Assembly (NCBI GenBank): GCA_002373875.1
Contig: DFKQ01000003.1
Coordinates: 9,081-73,080, forward strand
Length of the DNA stretch: 64,000 nucleotides
Source of the DNA: Lachnospiraceae bacterium UBA3641
Lineage (GTDB): Bacteria > Bacillota > Clostridia > Lachnospirales > Lachnospiraceae
Direction of reading: 5' to 3'
Below the pieces are notes generated by a model. The model was not told the DNA's origin, made no database searches, and saw nothing but the letters and a program-made list of their open reading frames with translations. The stretch's first letter is position 1, and each line of letters starts with the position of its first letter. Both the position numbers and the translations under genes were made by a program. Positions 7,584 to 16,680 of the stretch are shown piece by piece.

Positions 7584-7657
7584 CCGCCCCGGTCTTGCAA
7601 ACCAGGCGGTTATTTTATAACTGTAAGTTTACTAAGCGGGGTTACCGCTCTTTCTTT
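7572..7657 (-). ncRNA. antisense antitoxin RNA of the type I TA locus (predicted)
   Basis: From the minus-strand promoter at 7691-7664, transcription would start near 7657. It would run across the 3' end of the toxin mRNA and stop at the shared inverted repeat 7578-7615, giving an RNA of about 85 nt complementary to the toxin 3' region. A short inner hairpin (AGCGGTAACCCCGCT) lies near its 5' end. Ends are estimates from promoter and terminator positions. Confidence 0.65.
7578..7615. terminator. bidirectional terminator overlapping the toxin stop codon
   Basis: AAATAACCGCC (7578-7588) pairs perfectly with GGCGGTTATTT (7605-7615). T-rich stretches flank it on both strands, so it can end both the toxin mRNA and the opposing antisense RNA. 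Confidence 0.8.
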
Positions 7658-7663
7658 ATCTTG

Positions 7664-7691
7664 ATTATAGCATATCTTACATGATTTTCAA
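7664..7691 (-). promoter_or_regulatory. promoter of the antisense antitoxin RNA
   Basis: On the minus strand TTGAAA (7691-7686) and a perfect TATAAT (7669-7664) are separated by 16 bp. It points back toward the toxin gene. It is at least as close to consensus as the toxin promoter, as expected if antitoxin RNA is made in excess. Confidence 0.7.
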
Positions 7692-7712
7692 GTGTGTTTT
7701 AAGGAGAAGAAA

Positions 7713-9347
7713 ATGCCAATAACAGATTTACTGGAAAAGAACGCATCGGAATACGGGGATGATGTATGTCTTGTGGAACTCAATCCCGAGATCAAGGAGA
7801 ACAGACGTAAGACCTGGAAGGATTTCGATCTTATTGAATCAAACCCCAGGGAGCCCTACAGGAGGGAGATCACATGGAGTGTATTTGACGAGAAGGCCAA
7901 CCGTTTTGCAAATATGCTCATAGGCCGCGGGATAAAGAAGGGGGAGAAGGTCGGGATCCTTATGATGAATTGCCTCGAGTGGCTTCCGATCTACTTCGGC
8001 GTACTTAAGACAGGCGCTATCGCCGTTCCCTTCAACTTCAGATATTCTTCGGATGAGATCCTGTACTGCGCGAAGCTTGCCGAGATAGATGTGCTTGTAT
8101 TCGGCCCGGAATTTGTCGGACGTATCGAGGATATTGCAGATGAACTCATGCAGAAGAGGCTGCTTATATATGTAGGGGAGAATTGCCCTGCATTTGCCGA
8201 TGATTATAATACCCTTGCGAATAACTGCAGCTCAAGAAAGCCCAAGATATCCATTACGGATGATGATTACGGCGCGATATATTTCTCATCAGGTACCACC
8301 GGCTTCCCAAAGGCCATACTCCATAAACACAGGTCATTAACCCATTCCTGCAAGGTGGAGCAGAACCATCACGGGCAGCAGAGGGATGATGTATTCCTGT
8401 GCATTCCTCCCCTATATCATACAGGTGCCAAGATGCACTGGTTCGGTTCGCTGCTTTCCGGCAGCAAGGCGGTGCTCCTTAAGGGAACGAAGCCTGAATT
8501 CATCCTGGATGCGGTAAGCAAGGAAAAATGCACGATCGTATGGCTGCTGGTTCCGTGGGCGCAGGACATTCTTGAAGCGATAGACAGTGGCCGCGTTAAG
8601 CTTGAAGATTATGAGCTGTCACAGTGGAGGCTCATGCATATAGGGGCTCAGCCTGTTCCCAAGAGCCTAATCAAGCGGTGGAAGGAAATTTTCCCGAACC
8701 ATCAGTATGATACGAATTACGGCCTCTCGGAATCGATAGGACCGGGCTGCGTGCATCTGGGTGTAGAGAATATAAACAAGGTAGGCTGCATAGGTAAGGC
8801 GGGCTACGGCTGGGAAACAGATATAGTTGATGAAAACGGCAGGCCCGTTAAGCAGGGTGAGGTCGGTGAACTCATAGTCAAGGGTCCCGGCGTGATGGAG
8901 GAATATTACAACGATCCTAAGGCAACAGCAGAGGTGCTTAAGGACGGTTGGTTATATACGGGCGATATGGCAATGACGGATGAGGATGGATTCATTCTCC
9001 TTGTGGATCGTAAGAAGGATGTCATCATAAGCGGAGGTGAGAATCTATATCCTGTACAGATCGAGGACTTCATCCGCACCAATCAGGCGGTGCACGATGT
9101 GGCTGTCATCGGTATTCCCGATAAGCGTCTCGGAGAAGTGAGCTGTGCGATAATCGAACTTAAGGAAGGCTGCAGCATGACGGAAGATGAGATGAACGAA
9201 TTTTGTCTCAAGCTTCCCAGGTACAAGAGACCGCATAAGATCATATTTGCGGACATACCCAGGAACCCCACCGGCAAGATCGAGAAGCCCAAGCTCAGGG
9301 AGAGATACGGCGGCAAGGGCCTTGTGGCGAGCCAGAATGAGAGCTGA
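7713..9347 (+). CDS. class I adenylate-forming acyl-CoA synthetase
   Basis: ATG 7713 follows AAGGAG at 7701-7706, giving 544 residues, the usual length for fatty-acid/medium-chain acyl-CoA ligases. ANL-superfamily motifs appear in order: the phosphate loop SSGTTGFPKA (about residues 190-200), YGLSES (about 340), YTGDM (about 413-417), the hinge VDRKKDVIISGGENLYP, and the catalytic lysine in PTGKIEKPK near residue 520. It activates a carboxylic acid with ATP to an acyl-AMP and then to the CoA thioester. The exact acid cannot be read. A sirtuin 1.5 kb upstream could control the catalytic lysine, as known for other ANL enzymes. No terminator separates it from the preceding TA locus. Confidence 0.88.
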   Translation: MPITDLLEKNASEYGDDVCLVELNPEIKENRRKTWKDFDLIESNPREPYRREITWSVFDEKANRFANMLIGRGIKKGEKVGILMMNCLEWLPIYFGVLKTGAIAVPFNFRYSSDEILYCAKLAEIDVLVFGPEFVGRIEDIADELMQKRLLIYVGENCPAFADDYNTLANNCSSRKPKISITDDDYGAIYFSSGTTGFPKAILHKHRSLTHSCKVEQNHHGQQRDDVFLCIPPLYHTGAKMHWFGSLLSGSKAVLLKGTKPEFILDAVSKEKCTIVWLLVPWAQDILEAIDSGRVKLEDYELSQWRLMHIGAQPVPKSLIKRWKEIFPNHQYDTNYGLSESIGPGCVHLGVENINKVGCIGKAGYGWETDIVDENGRPVKQGEVGELIVKGPGVMEEYYNDPKATAEVLKDGWLYTGDMAMTDEDGFILLVDRKKDVIISGGENLYPVQIEDFIRTNQAVHDVAVIGIPDKRLGEVSCAIIELKEGCSMTEDEMNEFCLKLPRYKRPHKIIFADIPRNPTGKIEKPKLRERYGGKGLVASQNES

Positions 9348-9349
9348 CA

Positions 9350-9413
9350 CCTCATCAGTCACCTGACGGTGACAGCTTCCCCTCAAGGGGAAGCCGAGAG
9401 ACATGAGATGGTT
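9350..9413. repeat. dispersed multi-hairpin repeat (CTCATC type)
   Basis: CTCATCA is followed by two perfect hairpins, GTCACC-TGAC-GGTGAC and GCTTCCCCT-CA-AGGGGAAGC. The same order (CTCATC, variable hairpin, CTTCCCC hairpin) recurs at 46731-46780 with different stem sequences. I know this architecture as a common intergenic repeat of gut Firmicutes. Confidence 0.6.
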
Positions 9414-9457
9414 TCTGTTCTGCTTGACAGCATGAAAACAGAATAAAATAGGCACGT

Positions 9458-9476
9458 GGGACAGAAGTACCGTCCC
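9458..9476. repeat. half-copy of the GGGGACGGT palindromic element
   Basis: Read on the minus strand this is GGGGACGGTACTTCTGTCC, close to the arm of the palindromic elements at 3980 and 45338. The partner arm is missing. It lies 23 bp before the symporter start. Confidence 0.45.
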
Positions 9477-9498
9477 CATATCATACAGGGAGAGATAT

Positions 9499-11028
9499 AT
9501 GGATACAATAGTAAGAGTAAATGATGCCGTTAACAGTTTTGCATGGGGTTGGTTCGGACTGATCCTGCTTCTTGGAACGGGACTGGTATGCACGGTCATA
9601 ACGAAGTTCTTCCAGATCACACATATAAAGCACTGGTGGAGCAAGACCATAGGCATGGTCCTTCACAAGGAGTCCCATGTTAAGACGGAAGAGGGCTCGG
9701 TATCCCAGTTCCAGGCGCTGTGTACGGCACTTGCTGCAACGATAGGTACGGGTAATATCGCCGGTGTTGCAGCTGCTATATGTGTGGGCGGACCCGGAGC
9801 CGTGTTCTGGATGTGGATAGCAGCAATCCTGGGTATGATGACCAACTATTCCGAGAATATCCTCGGTATATACTTCAGAAGAAGAAATTCTGAAGGCGAG
9901 TGGTCGGGCGGTGCCATGTATTATTTAAGCGACGGTCTCGGTTCATACAAGGGATGCAAGGGTCTGGGGAAAGTTCTGGCTACGATCTTTGCAATATTTG
10001 CGATGATCGCCTCATTCGGTATCGGTAACATGGGTCAGATCAACAAGATAACCCTTAATATCGAGTCGGCCTTCTTCGGTGAGCTGAATACAGCAACTTT
10101 TGCGGGAGTATCGGTGGTCAATTGGATCATAGGTCTTGTACTCATGCTCGTAGGTGCGGCGATAATACTCGGTGGTCTTAAGAGGGTCGCAGCAGTTGCC
10201 GAGAAAGTGGTTCCTTTTATGGCAGTGATATATATACTCGGTGCTCTGATAATAATGTTCGTACATGTTTCAAGTCTTGGTGCGATGTTTACTTCGATAT
10301 TTAAGTTCGCCTTCGGACCTAAGGCGGTTGCCGGAGGTGCAACTGGAACAGCGATACAGATAGCATTAAACACCGTAAAGTCAGGATGTAAGAGGGGCGT
10401 GTTCTCCAATGAGGCCGGTCTCGGTTCATCCGTTATGGTACATTCCAATTCCAATGTAAAGGAGCCCATCAAGCAGGGACTTTGGGGAATATTTGAGGTA
10501 TTTGCGGATACCATCATAGTATGTACCATGACAGCGGTCGTAGTACTCTCATCGGGTGCGATCGATCTTACCACAGGTAATCTGGTAGATCCAAACACCA
10601 GTGATGCAACACTTGTTGCGAAGGCTTTCGGTGCGGTATTCGGTAAGGGCGGAGAATGGTTTGTGGCTATTGCAGTGCTCCTGTTTGCATTTACAACAGT
10701 CATGGGCTGGTCCCATTACGGTGCCAAGGCAACAGAGTACCTGTTCGGCGTCAAGGGAGCCAAGATATACCGCGTCATCTTTGTACTTATGATAATATCA
10801 GGTGCGGTTATGACATCGTCTCTTGCATGGGATATATCAGATACATTTAACGGACTTATGATGATCCCCAACCTTATCGGTGTGCTGTCATTAACACCAT
10901 TGGTTGTAAAGCTTACCAACAACTATGTGGATCGTAAGATTAAGGGTAAGGATATAGAGCCGATCCTTTCATTCGATCCGGAGATCCAGAAGGAAATGGC
11001 TGAAGCTGTTAAGAACGGAATGGAATAA
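9499..11028 (+). CDS. sodium:alanine/glycine symporter (AGCS family)
   Basis: A 509-residue integral membrane protein with about 11 hydrophobic helices and the AGCS hallmarks ALAATIGTGNIAGVA (about residues 75-90), NEAGLGSSVMVHSNS (about 305-320) and MTNYSENILGIYFRRR. Members import small neutral amino acids together with Na+. The gene has its own ribosome site (CAGGGAGAG) and follows two repeat fragments, so it is probably a separate unit. Only 17 bp separate it from the PssD-like gene downstream, and no terminator is visible, so read-through into the glycan cluster is possible. Na+ coupling fits the predicted sodium-type ATP synthase at 34.6-42 kb. Confidence 0.92.
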   Translation: MDTIVRVNDAVNSFAWGWFGLILLLGTGLVCTVITKFFQITHIKHWWSKTIGMVLHKESHVKTEEGSVSQFQALCTALAATIGTGNIAGVAAAICVGGPGAVFWMWIAAILGMMTNYSENILGIYFRRRNSEGEWSGGAMYYLSDGLGSYKGCKGLGKVLATIFAIFAMIASFGIGNMGQINKITLNIESAFFGELNTATFAGVSVVNWIIGLVLMLVGAAIILGGLKRVAAVAEKVVPFMAVIYILGALIIMFVHVSSLGAMFTSIFKFAFGPKAVAGGATGTAIQIALNTVKSGCKRGVFSNEAGLGSSVMVHSNSNVKEPIKQGLWGIFEVFADTIIVCTMTAVVVLSSGAIDLTTGNLVDPNTSDATLVAKAFGAVFGKGGEWFVAIAVLLFAFTTVMGWSHYGAKATEYLFGVKGAKIYRVIFVLMIISGAVMTSSLAWDISDTFNGLMMIPNLIGVLSLTPLVVKLTNNYVDRKIKGKDIEPILSFDPEIQKEMAEAVKNGME

Positions 11029-11045
11029 AACGGCGGGTATAGGGT

Positions 11046-11507
11046 TTGAAGAAAGATTTAAAGATATGTCTGGTCAGTTCTTCGGGCGGACATCTTACAC
11101 ATATGTATATGCTTAAGCCTTTTTGGCAGGATAAGGAACGGTTCTGGGTGACTTTCGATAAGGAGGATGCCAGGAGCCTGCTTAAGGGTGAGAAAATGTA
11201 TCCCTGTTATTATCCAAGCAACAGGAGCTTTAAAGCACTTGTGATAAATACAGTCAGGGCTTTCAAAGTCCTTAAGAAAGAGCGTCCCGACCTTATAATC
11301 TCAAGCGGGGCGGCGTGTGCAGTCCCATTTTTCTACGTGGGCAAGCTGTTTGGTGCCAAGCTTATCTATATTGAAGTATTTGACAGGATCGATTCTTCAA
11401 CTCTTACAGGCAGGCTGGTATATCCGATAACGGACCGGTTCATTGTCGAGTGGGAAGAGATGAAAAAGGTCTATCCGGGGGCGATCAATCTGGGAAGCAT
11501 CTTCTGA
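11046..11507 (+). CDS. PssD/Alg14-like glycosyltransferase membrane subunit
   Basis: A 153-residue protein starting at TTG 11046 and reading KKDLKICLVSSSGGHLTHMY. The SSGGHL motif and SSGAACAVPFFYVGKLFGAK are typical of the Alg14/PssD/Cps14F family. This half of a split GT28-type enzyme anchors the catalytic subunit to the membrane and forms part of the acceptor site. The catalytic PssE-like half follows 15 bp downstream, as in known capsule operons where the pair adds the second sugar to a lipid-linked first sugar. The family call is secure and the sugar is unknown. Confidence 0.85.
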   Translation: MKKDLKICLVSSSGGHLTHMYMLKPFWQDKERFWVTFDKEDARSLLKGEKMYPCYYPSNRSFKALVINTVRAFKVLKKERPDLIISSGAACAVPFFYVGKLFGAKLIYIEVFDRIDSSTLTGRLVYPITDRFIVEWEEMKKVYPGAINLGSIF

Positions 11508-11522
11508 AATAAGGAATAATAA

Positions 11523-12014
11523 ATGATCTATGTTACTGTCGGAACGCATGAACAGCCATTCAACAGGCTGATCAGGTGTATCGATGATCTAAAGGGAAAG
11601 GGAATAATAGAAGAAGAGGTCATAATCCAGAACGGATTCTCGGATTATGAGATAAAGAACTGCAGGCATAAGAACCTCTTTGACCAAAACGACATGCTCA
11701 TGAACTATGAGGCTGCCAGACTGATCATAATGCACGGCGGTCCCAGCTCCATCATCCAGTCCCTCCAGGCAGGCAAAGTGCCCATCGTGGTACCGAGGCA
11801 GAAGAAATTTGGTGAGCATATTAATGACCACCAGCTGGAATTCTGCAGGGCGGTCAGTAAGAGATATAACAATATCATACTGGTAGAAGATATAGATGAT
11901 CTTGAAAATACGATCGTAAATTACGATAAACTTGCAGGTGAACGAAAGACATCCGGTTTTAACAATAATACGGCTTTTTGTGAAGGACTGGCCAGAATAG
12001 TGGATGAATTATGA
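11523..12014 (+). CDS. PssE/Alg13-like glycosyltransferase catalytic subunit
   Basis: A 163-residue protein with the GT28 C-terminal fold that binds the UDP-sugar. Visible signatures are MIYVTVGTHEQPFNRLI at the N-terminus and IIMHGGPSSIIQSLQAGKVPIVVPRQKKFGEHINDHQ, split here as IMHGGPSSI (about residues 72-80) and VPRQKKFGEHINDHQ (about 92-106). It works with the preceding PssD-like protein at the cytoplasmic membrane face. Size and gene order match the Cps14F/Cps14G pair. The donor sugar cannot be read. Confidence 0.87.
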   Translation: MIYVTVGTHEQPFNRLIRCIDDLKGKGIIEEEVIIQNGFSDYEIKNCRHKNLFDQNDMLMNYEAARLIIMHGGPSSIIQSLQAGKVPIVVPRQKKFGEHINDHQLEFCRAVSKRYNNIILVEDIDDLENTIVNYDKLAGERKTSGFNNNTAFCEGLARIVDEL

Positions 12015-12097
12015 CGGATGTGTCATTTTACACATTTTTGAATCAGTTTTGATAAATCAAAGCGGCTAAGCACAAATAAGCCCGAAAGACCGATACC

Positions 12098-13324
12098 ATG
12101 CAAACAATACACACTACGGCAATATCGCCCGAAAACATCCTATACAGCCTGATCAGATTTCTGTGGATATTAGTCCTTCTTCCCAAGGAGGCTCAGTTCG
12201 TAGCCTATACAGCGATCGTCATATGGTATTCCGTGAGGAACAGGAAGCTTATCAGGTTAAACAGGGTCACAGCCTGCTTCCTTGCATACGCAGGTATCCA
12301 TCTTATATCTATAATCATCGCCGTGGCTGTAAGGGACTACCCCATCGTGAGGATAGCAGCTGCCATTAACACATGCGGAATATGGCTGCTGGCCATATGG
12401 ATAACCGGTATTATATCGGAGTCAGAGGAAATAGACCTTGACAGGATAGGCAGGTACTGCACTATAAACCTTGCTATCCTGTTTATGGTGTTTATCATAA
12501 CCTTTTTCTTTCCGGATATCTATATTATTAACGGAATGGAACGGCGCCTCACTTGGACCTGGGATCTGCTCTCATCCGGTGAAACCACAAGGTTTATTGG
12601 ATTGTTTGAATATCCCGCTCTCGTCAGCTTTTTCACTTTGTTACAGTTCCCCTATGCATTCAGGTATTTATCCGAAAGCAGGCATAAATGGTCGTGCCTT
12701 ATCCTTATCCCCATGGTTCTTGCTCCTGTATTTATGACCTATTCAAGGATGGGAATACTGGTCAATGGCATGATGGCCTTCGCGGCAGTGAATTATTTCA
12801 TTCTTAAGAATGGAGTTAGACCTAAGAGACTGCTGGTCATCTATGGTATATTGCTCCTTCTTCTGATTGTATGTATTGTTATTAAGATGGATGAGGGCAT
12901 GGCTCTTATATATAATATATTACATGTCCGTCCTGGTTCCAATTCGGACAGAATGCGGATATATAAGGAGACCGTAAACAGGATATCCGAAACGTCATGG
13001 ATCGTAGGAGCCGGCATCAAAGAGATGAATTCAGCCGGAGTTTACCCGCTTGGATCGCATTGCACTTACCTTGGTATAATCTTTAAATCGGGTATACTCG
13101 GCGGAATATGGTTCACAGCCGGACTCGCCGGTACTATTGTAAATGCAGTCAGAAAACCGGAAAAATTACACGATCTTTTTGATCTTATGATGCTTGTGAT
13201 GCTTGCTCTAGTGATGATCTTCTGTGTGCTCGAAGACATCGATGGAGCTGACTGGCTGCTGGTGATGTCGATGGGATTGATAACGGCGTGGTTAAGTAAA
13301 GGGATCTGCACTTCGAATATATAA
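12098..13324 (+). CDS. Wzy-type polysaccharide polymerase (O-antigen ligase family)
   Basis: A 408-residue membrane protein with about 10-12 hydrophobic helices and a periplasmic-type loop near residues 270-325. It ends in GSHCTYLGIIFKSGILGGI, a pattern seen in Wzy/WaaL proteins. It should polymerise undecaprenyl-linked repeat units on the outer face of the membrane, with the Wzx flippase at 18720 supplying them. The gene retains the base composition of the flanking chromosome, unlike the AT-rich genes that begin 250 bp downstream, so it may belong to the resident part of the cluster. The leftward gene at 1-863 is another member of the superfamily. Confidence 0.8.
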   Translation: MQTIHTTAISPENILYSLIRFLWILVLLPKEAQFVAYTAIVIWYSVRNRKLIRLNRVTACFLAYAGIHLISIIIAVAVRDYPIVRIAAAINTCGIWLLAIWITGIISESEEIDLDRIGRYCTINLAILFMVFIITFFFPDIYIINGMERRLTWTWDLLSSGETTRFIGLFEYPALVSFFTLLQFPYAFRYLSESRHKWSCLILIPMVLAPVFMTYSRMGILVNGMMAFAAVNYFILKNGVRPKRLLVIYGILLLLLIVCIVIKMDEGMALIYNILHVRPGSNSDRMRIYKETVNRISETSWIVGAGIKEMNSAGVYPLGSHCTYLGIIFKSGILGGIWFTAGLAGTIVNAVRKPEKLHDLFDLMMLVMLALVMIFCVLEDIDGADWLLVMSMGLITAWLSKGICTSNI

Positions 13325-13471
13325 TGTTATGACAGAAGATATATTACTCCTTTATCTTCCTGTTTCATATTTTTGAAGGATTGAGATATCAGTTAGCAAG
13401 AGAATACTATGACAAAGTTTTAGATGAAAGCAGTGTTTATTACGGAAAAGACCATTAATGTGATGTATGAT

Positions 13472-13500
13472 TTGTGAAATCAATTGCATTTTGATAAAAT
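13472..13500 (+). promoter_or_regulatory. weak candidate promoter at the start of the AT-rich island
   Basis: TTGTGA (13472-13477) and TAAAAT (13495-13500) are 17 bp apart. The surrounding AT-richness makes chance matches likely. It would serve the WbsX gene at 13581. Confidence 0.3.
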
Positions 13501-13580
13501 ATTTAAGACTTCTAGACATGCATATATTGATGAGGAATAGCGTACTGACAATATTATACGGAGAAAAATAAGCCTTTCAT

Positions 13581-14711
13581 ATGGAAAAGAAGGTCAAAAC
13601 TATAGCTTTCTATTTACCACAATTTCATACAATACCGGAAAATGACATGGCGTATGGAAAAGGCTTTACCGAATGGACGAACACAAAAAAGGCAAAGCCT
13701 CTGTTTGAAGGACACCTTCAACCTAAAACACCATTGAATGAGAATTATTATTGCTTGCTTGATGATGGAGTAATGCAATGGCAGGCAGAATTAGCGAAAA
13801 AATATGGCATTTACGGTTTTTGCTATTATCATTATTGGTTTAATGGGAAGAAATTATTGGAAAAGCCTATAGAAAAAATGTTGTCTGATAAATCAATAGA
13901 TATTCCTTTTTGCTTATGCTGGGCCAATGAAAACTGGACAAAGAAATGGGATGGTGGGAATAATGAAATAATAGTCGCACAAAAATATGGAGATATAAAA
14001 GATATTGAAGAACATATATATTATCTTTGCGGTTTTTTTAATGATGAAAGATATATAAAAATTAATGGCAAACCAGTATTCATTATATATCGGCCAGATA
14101 TAATACCGGATTTGAAAAAGGTAGTAAAAATATTCAGAAAAAAGATAATAGATTGTGGATTTCCGGGTGTTGTATTGATGGCACAATATCCAAGATTCTA
14201 TTATGAAAATGTTTCACTGGACTTGTTTGACAATTTTATTCAGTTTCAACCTCATTTTTTGCAAACATATGAAATAAATAAAGGAAGAAAAAATATAAGT
14301 AAAAAACTAATGGAGATTTCTATATTCTTTGGATTACGCGATTTTGCAAAAAGGATCAGGGCATTGTTTGTGGAGGGAAAAAAGCATGATGTGCTGGAGA
14401 TAAGGTCCTATGATGATGACTGGCAGAGAATATTAGATTATACAGTTAAAGATAAAAGGCTGATTGCCGGAGCATTTTCTGATTGGGATAATACTCCAAG
14501 AAACAGAACAGGAATTGTATATAAAGGCTCTACGCCTGATAAATTTGAAAAATACATGCGCCTGTTAATAGATAAAGTAAAAAAAGAGTATTCTTCTGAT
14601 TTTGTTTTTATAAATGCATGGAATGAATGGGCAGAAGGAGCAATACTAGAACCGGATGTATATAACGGCTATGGATACCTGGAAGCATTGAAAAAAGCGT
14701 TAGAATATTAG
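13581..14711 (+). CDS. WbsX-family glycan biosynthesis protein (GH99-like)
   Basis: A 376-residue protein of the WbsX family (Glyco_tran_WbsX, PF14307), related to GH99-type TIM barrels. Diagnostic stretches are [14 protein letters not shown] (residues 8-21), [39 protein letters not shown] and, near the C-terminus, [15 protein letters not shown]. Family members are almost always found in O-antigen or capsule clusters, where they act as glycosyltransferases or glycan-processing enzymes. The reaction is not firmly established. It is the first gene of the AT-rich island, 15 bp before the acyltransferase gene. Confidence 0.85.
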   Translation: MEKKVKTIAFYLPQFHTIPENDMAYGKGFTEWTNTKKAKPLFEGHLQPKTPLNENYYCLLDDGVMQWQAELAKKYGIYGFCYYHYWFNGKKLLEKPIEKMLSDKSIDIPFCLCWANENWTKKWDGGNNEIIVAQKYGDIKDIEEHIYYLCGFFNDERYIKINGKPVFIIYRPDIIPDLKKVVKIFRKKIIDCGFPGVVLMAQYPRFYYENVSLDLFDNFIQFQPHFLQTYEINKGRKNISKKLMEISIFFGLRDFAKRIRALFVEGKKHDVLEIRSYDDDWQRILDYTVKDKRLIAGAFSDWDNTPRNRTGIVYKGSTPDKFEKYMRLLIDKVKKEYSSDFVFINAWNEWAEGAILEPDVYNGYGYLEALKKALEY

Positions 14712-14725
14712 GGATAAATGGAGAT

Positions 14726-15337
14726 ATGTTTGATATATTTAATAGAATCAGACGCTATCGGAATAGAAAAAAATGGAGAAAACTAAATACACACAATGAG
14801 ACTACTATTACCGGAGAATATGATCCGAGTATGATTAGTGTAGGCAGAGCAACATATGGAGGTATAAACTTTCTTTGTTTTGATAATAAAACGAAATTAA
14901 AGATTGGAAACTATTGCTCTATATCGCCAAATGTTATGTTTATAGTAAGCGCAGATCATAATATGAATACTATATCTACATATCCTTTTAAAGTAAAGGT
15001 GACACATGAATGCAAATATGAGGGTTTATCAAAAGGAGATATAGTTATTGATGATGATGTTTGGATTGGATATGGGGCAATTATCCTGTCTGGTGTTCAT
15101 ATAGGTCAAGGTGCAGTTATTGCAGCAGGAGCGGTAGTCACTAAAGATGTTTCTCCATATGCAATAGTGGCTGGAGTACCTGCGAAAGTATTAAAATATA
15201 GATTCAATGACAATCAGATAGAACAACTTCTTAAGCTGGAATATAGTAAATTGAGTGAAAACATGATCAGAGATCATATATCAGAACTTTATGAGATTTA
15301 TAACGGAAACAAAATACCAGATTGGATGAGTACTTGA
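14726..15337 (+). CDS. hexapeptide-repeat O-acyltransferase (CatB/xenobiotic type)
   Basis: A 203-residue left-handed beta-helix protein. After a basic N-terminus come hexapeptide repeats ([18 protein letters not shown]), the catalytic-type histidine in [14 protein letters not shown] (about residue 76), then [38 protein letters not shown] and the closing [16 protein letters not shown]. This is the CatB-related O-acetyltransferase layout, with acetyl-CoA as donor. In a capsule cluster it would decorate a sugar hydroxyl or a monosaccharide precursor. The acceptor is unknown. Confidence 0.87.
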   Translation: MFDIFNRIRRYRNRKKWRKLNTHNETTITGEYDPSMISVGRATYGGINFLCFDNKTKLKIGNYCSISPNVMFIVSADHNMNTISTYPFKVKVTHECKYEGLSKGDIVIDDDVWIGYGAIILSGVHIGQGAVIAAGAVVTKDVSPYAIVAGVPAKVLKYRFNDNQIEQLLKLEYSKLSENMIRDHISELYEIYNGNKIPDWMST

Positions 15338-15466
15338 TGGAGGAAACTGGAATTCACAGTTAAGCTAATGTGATTATTTTACCAAAGGAAAATAAATACT
15401 GATAATAGAGCAGAGATATTTGCAAAATACAGTATAAAAGAGCAACATACAGACAGAGGTCGTAAA

Positions 15467-16675
15467 ATGAAAACTATTCCCCAGAAAATTAAAGTGTTGT
15501 ATATACTGAATTCTACAATTATGGGTGGGGCTAATATATCATTTCTAAATATGATTGAAGGATTATATGAAAAGGGTATTGAGATTTACGTGGTACATCC
15601 TGATAAAAAAATAGATGAACTATTCAAAAAAAAGACTTCGACATATGTAAGAGAGTATTATTATATTCCAATGCATGAGCAGATTTATGTAGATGATAAA
15701 AATAGTATAAAATTAAAAGTCAAGAATTTGATTAAAAAGATAATGCAGATCAATAGAATTCAACTTTATTTTGAGGCCAGATCGATACTAAGGCTATTAA
15801 ATATACTAAAGCCAGATATAGTACATACAAATTGTGGAGTGATACATTGCGGATATTATGCTTCTAAGAGGGCAGACATTCCTCATGTATGGCATTTACG
15901 AGAATATCAGACCAAAGATTTTGGGTGGACTATTAGTACGGGATTAGAAAAATATATTTCTCTCCTTCATGACAGCTATGTGATAACTATAACTAAAGAT
16001 ATTCAGAACTATTTTGAATTGCAGAATTATTCAAAAGCTTGGTGTGTTTATAATGGCTGTTATAGCAGTAATGAAATATCAAGTATTTATCCCAAGGAAA
16101 AATATTTCTTGTGCTGTAGTCGGATTTCAAGGGAAAAGTGTCAGGATGATGTGATAAGAGCGTTCTCGCAATTTTATAAGCAAAATATGGATTATAAATT
16201 AATTATTGCAGGCTTTGGAGATGAGGAATATGTAAATAAATTAAGGAATTTAACTATAGAATTGGGGTGTTGTGATGCGGTTGAATTTATTGGTTTTAAA
16301 GAGGATGTAAGACCATATATGGACAGAGCTACTGCCTTGATTGTAGCATCACGATTTGAAGGGTTTGGAAGAATGACCGCGGAGGCGGCCTTTCGTGGAT
16401 GTATTACTATTGGAAGAGCAACTGGAGGCACAAAGGAAATTATAGATATAACCGGAGGGTTTTTATTCACCGGTGATTATATAGAATTGTCAAAAAAGAT
16501 GAATGATGTTATACAGCTGAATGAAAAAGAATATAATGAACGTATGCGATATGCATGTAATAAAGCAAGAAGTCTATTTTCAAGTGAGCAGGTTGCTGAA
16601 AATATATATTGTATATACCAGACAATTCTATCAGATATAATTGATAATAGGAAGAAAACAGTCACAGTCATATAA
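15467..16675 (+). CDS. glycosyltransferase family 4 protein
   Basis: A 402-residue GT-B glycosyltransferase. The N-terminal domain starts VLYILNSTIMGGANISFLNM (residues about 10-29). The C-terminal GT1/GT4 donor domain shows SRISREKCQDDVIRAFSQ, LIIAGFGDEEYV, VEFIGFKEDVRPYMDRAT and the nucleotide-sugar signature SRFEGFGRMTAEAAFRG with the conserved glutamates. It transfers a sugar from a nucleotide donor to the growing lipid-linked unit at the inner membrane face. Five bases separate its stop from the next gene, so the two are cotranscribed. Donor and linkage cannot be read. Confidence 0.88.
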   Translation: MKTIPQKIKVLYILNSTIMGGANISFLNMIEGLYEKGIEIYVVHPDKKIDELFKKKTSTYVREYYYIPMHEQIYVDDKNSIKLKVKNLIKKIMQINRIQLYFEARSILRLLNILKPDIVHTNCGVIHCGYYASKRADIPHVWHLREYQTKDFGWTISTGLEKYISLLHDSYVITITKDIQNYFELQNYSKAWCVYNGCYSSNEISSIYPKEKYFLCCSRISREKCQDDVIRAFSQFYKQNMDYKLIIAGFGDEEYVNKLRNLTIELGCCDAVEFIGFKEDVRPYMDRATALIVASRFEGFGRMTAEAAFRGCITIGRATGGTKEIIDITGGFLFTGDYIELSKKMNDVIQLNEKEYNERMRYACNKARSLFSSEQVAENIYCIYQTILSDIIDNRKKTVTVI

Positions 16676-16680
16676 GTATT

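Noticed and set aside
9045..9656. 203-codon minus-strand frame over the end of the acyl-CoA synthetase and the repeat
   Set aside because: It crosses a repeat and two real genes, and the sequence has no recognisable domain.
13325..13580. Gene remnant at the left end of the AT-rich island
   Set aside because: Short open frames are present, but none has a ribosome site or recognisable motif.
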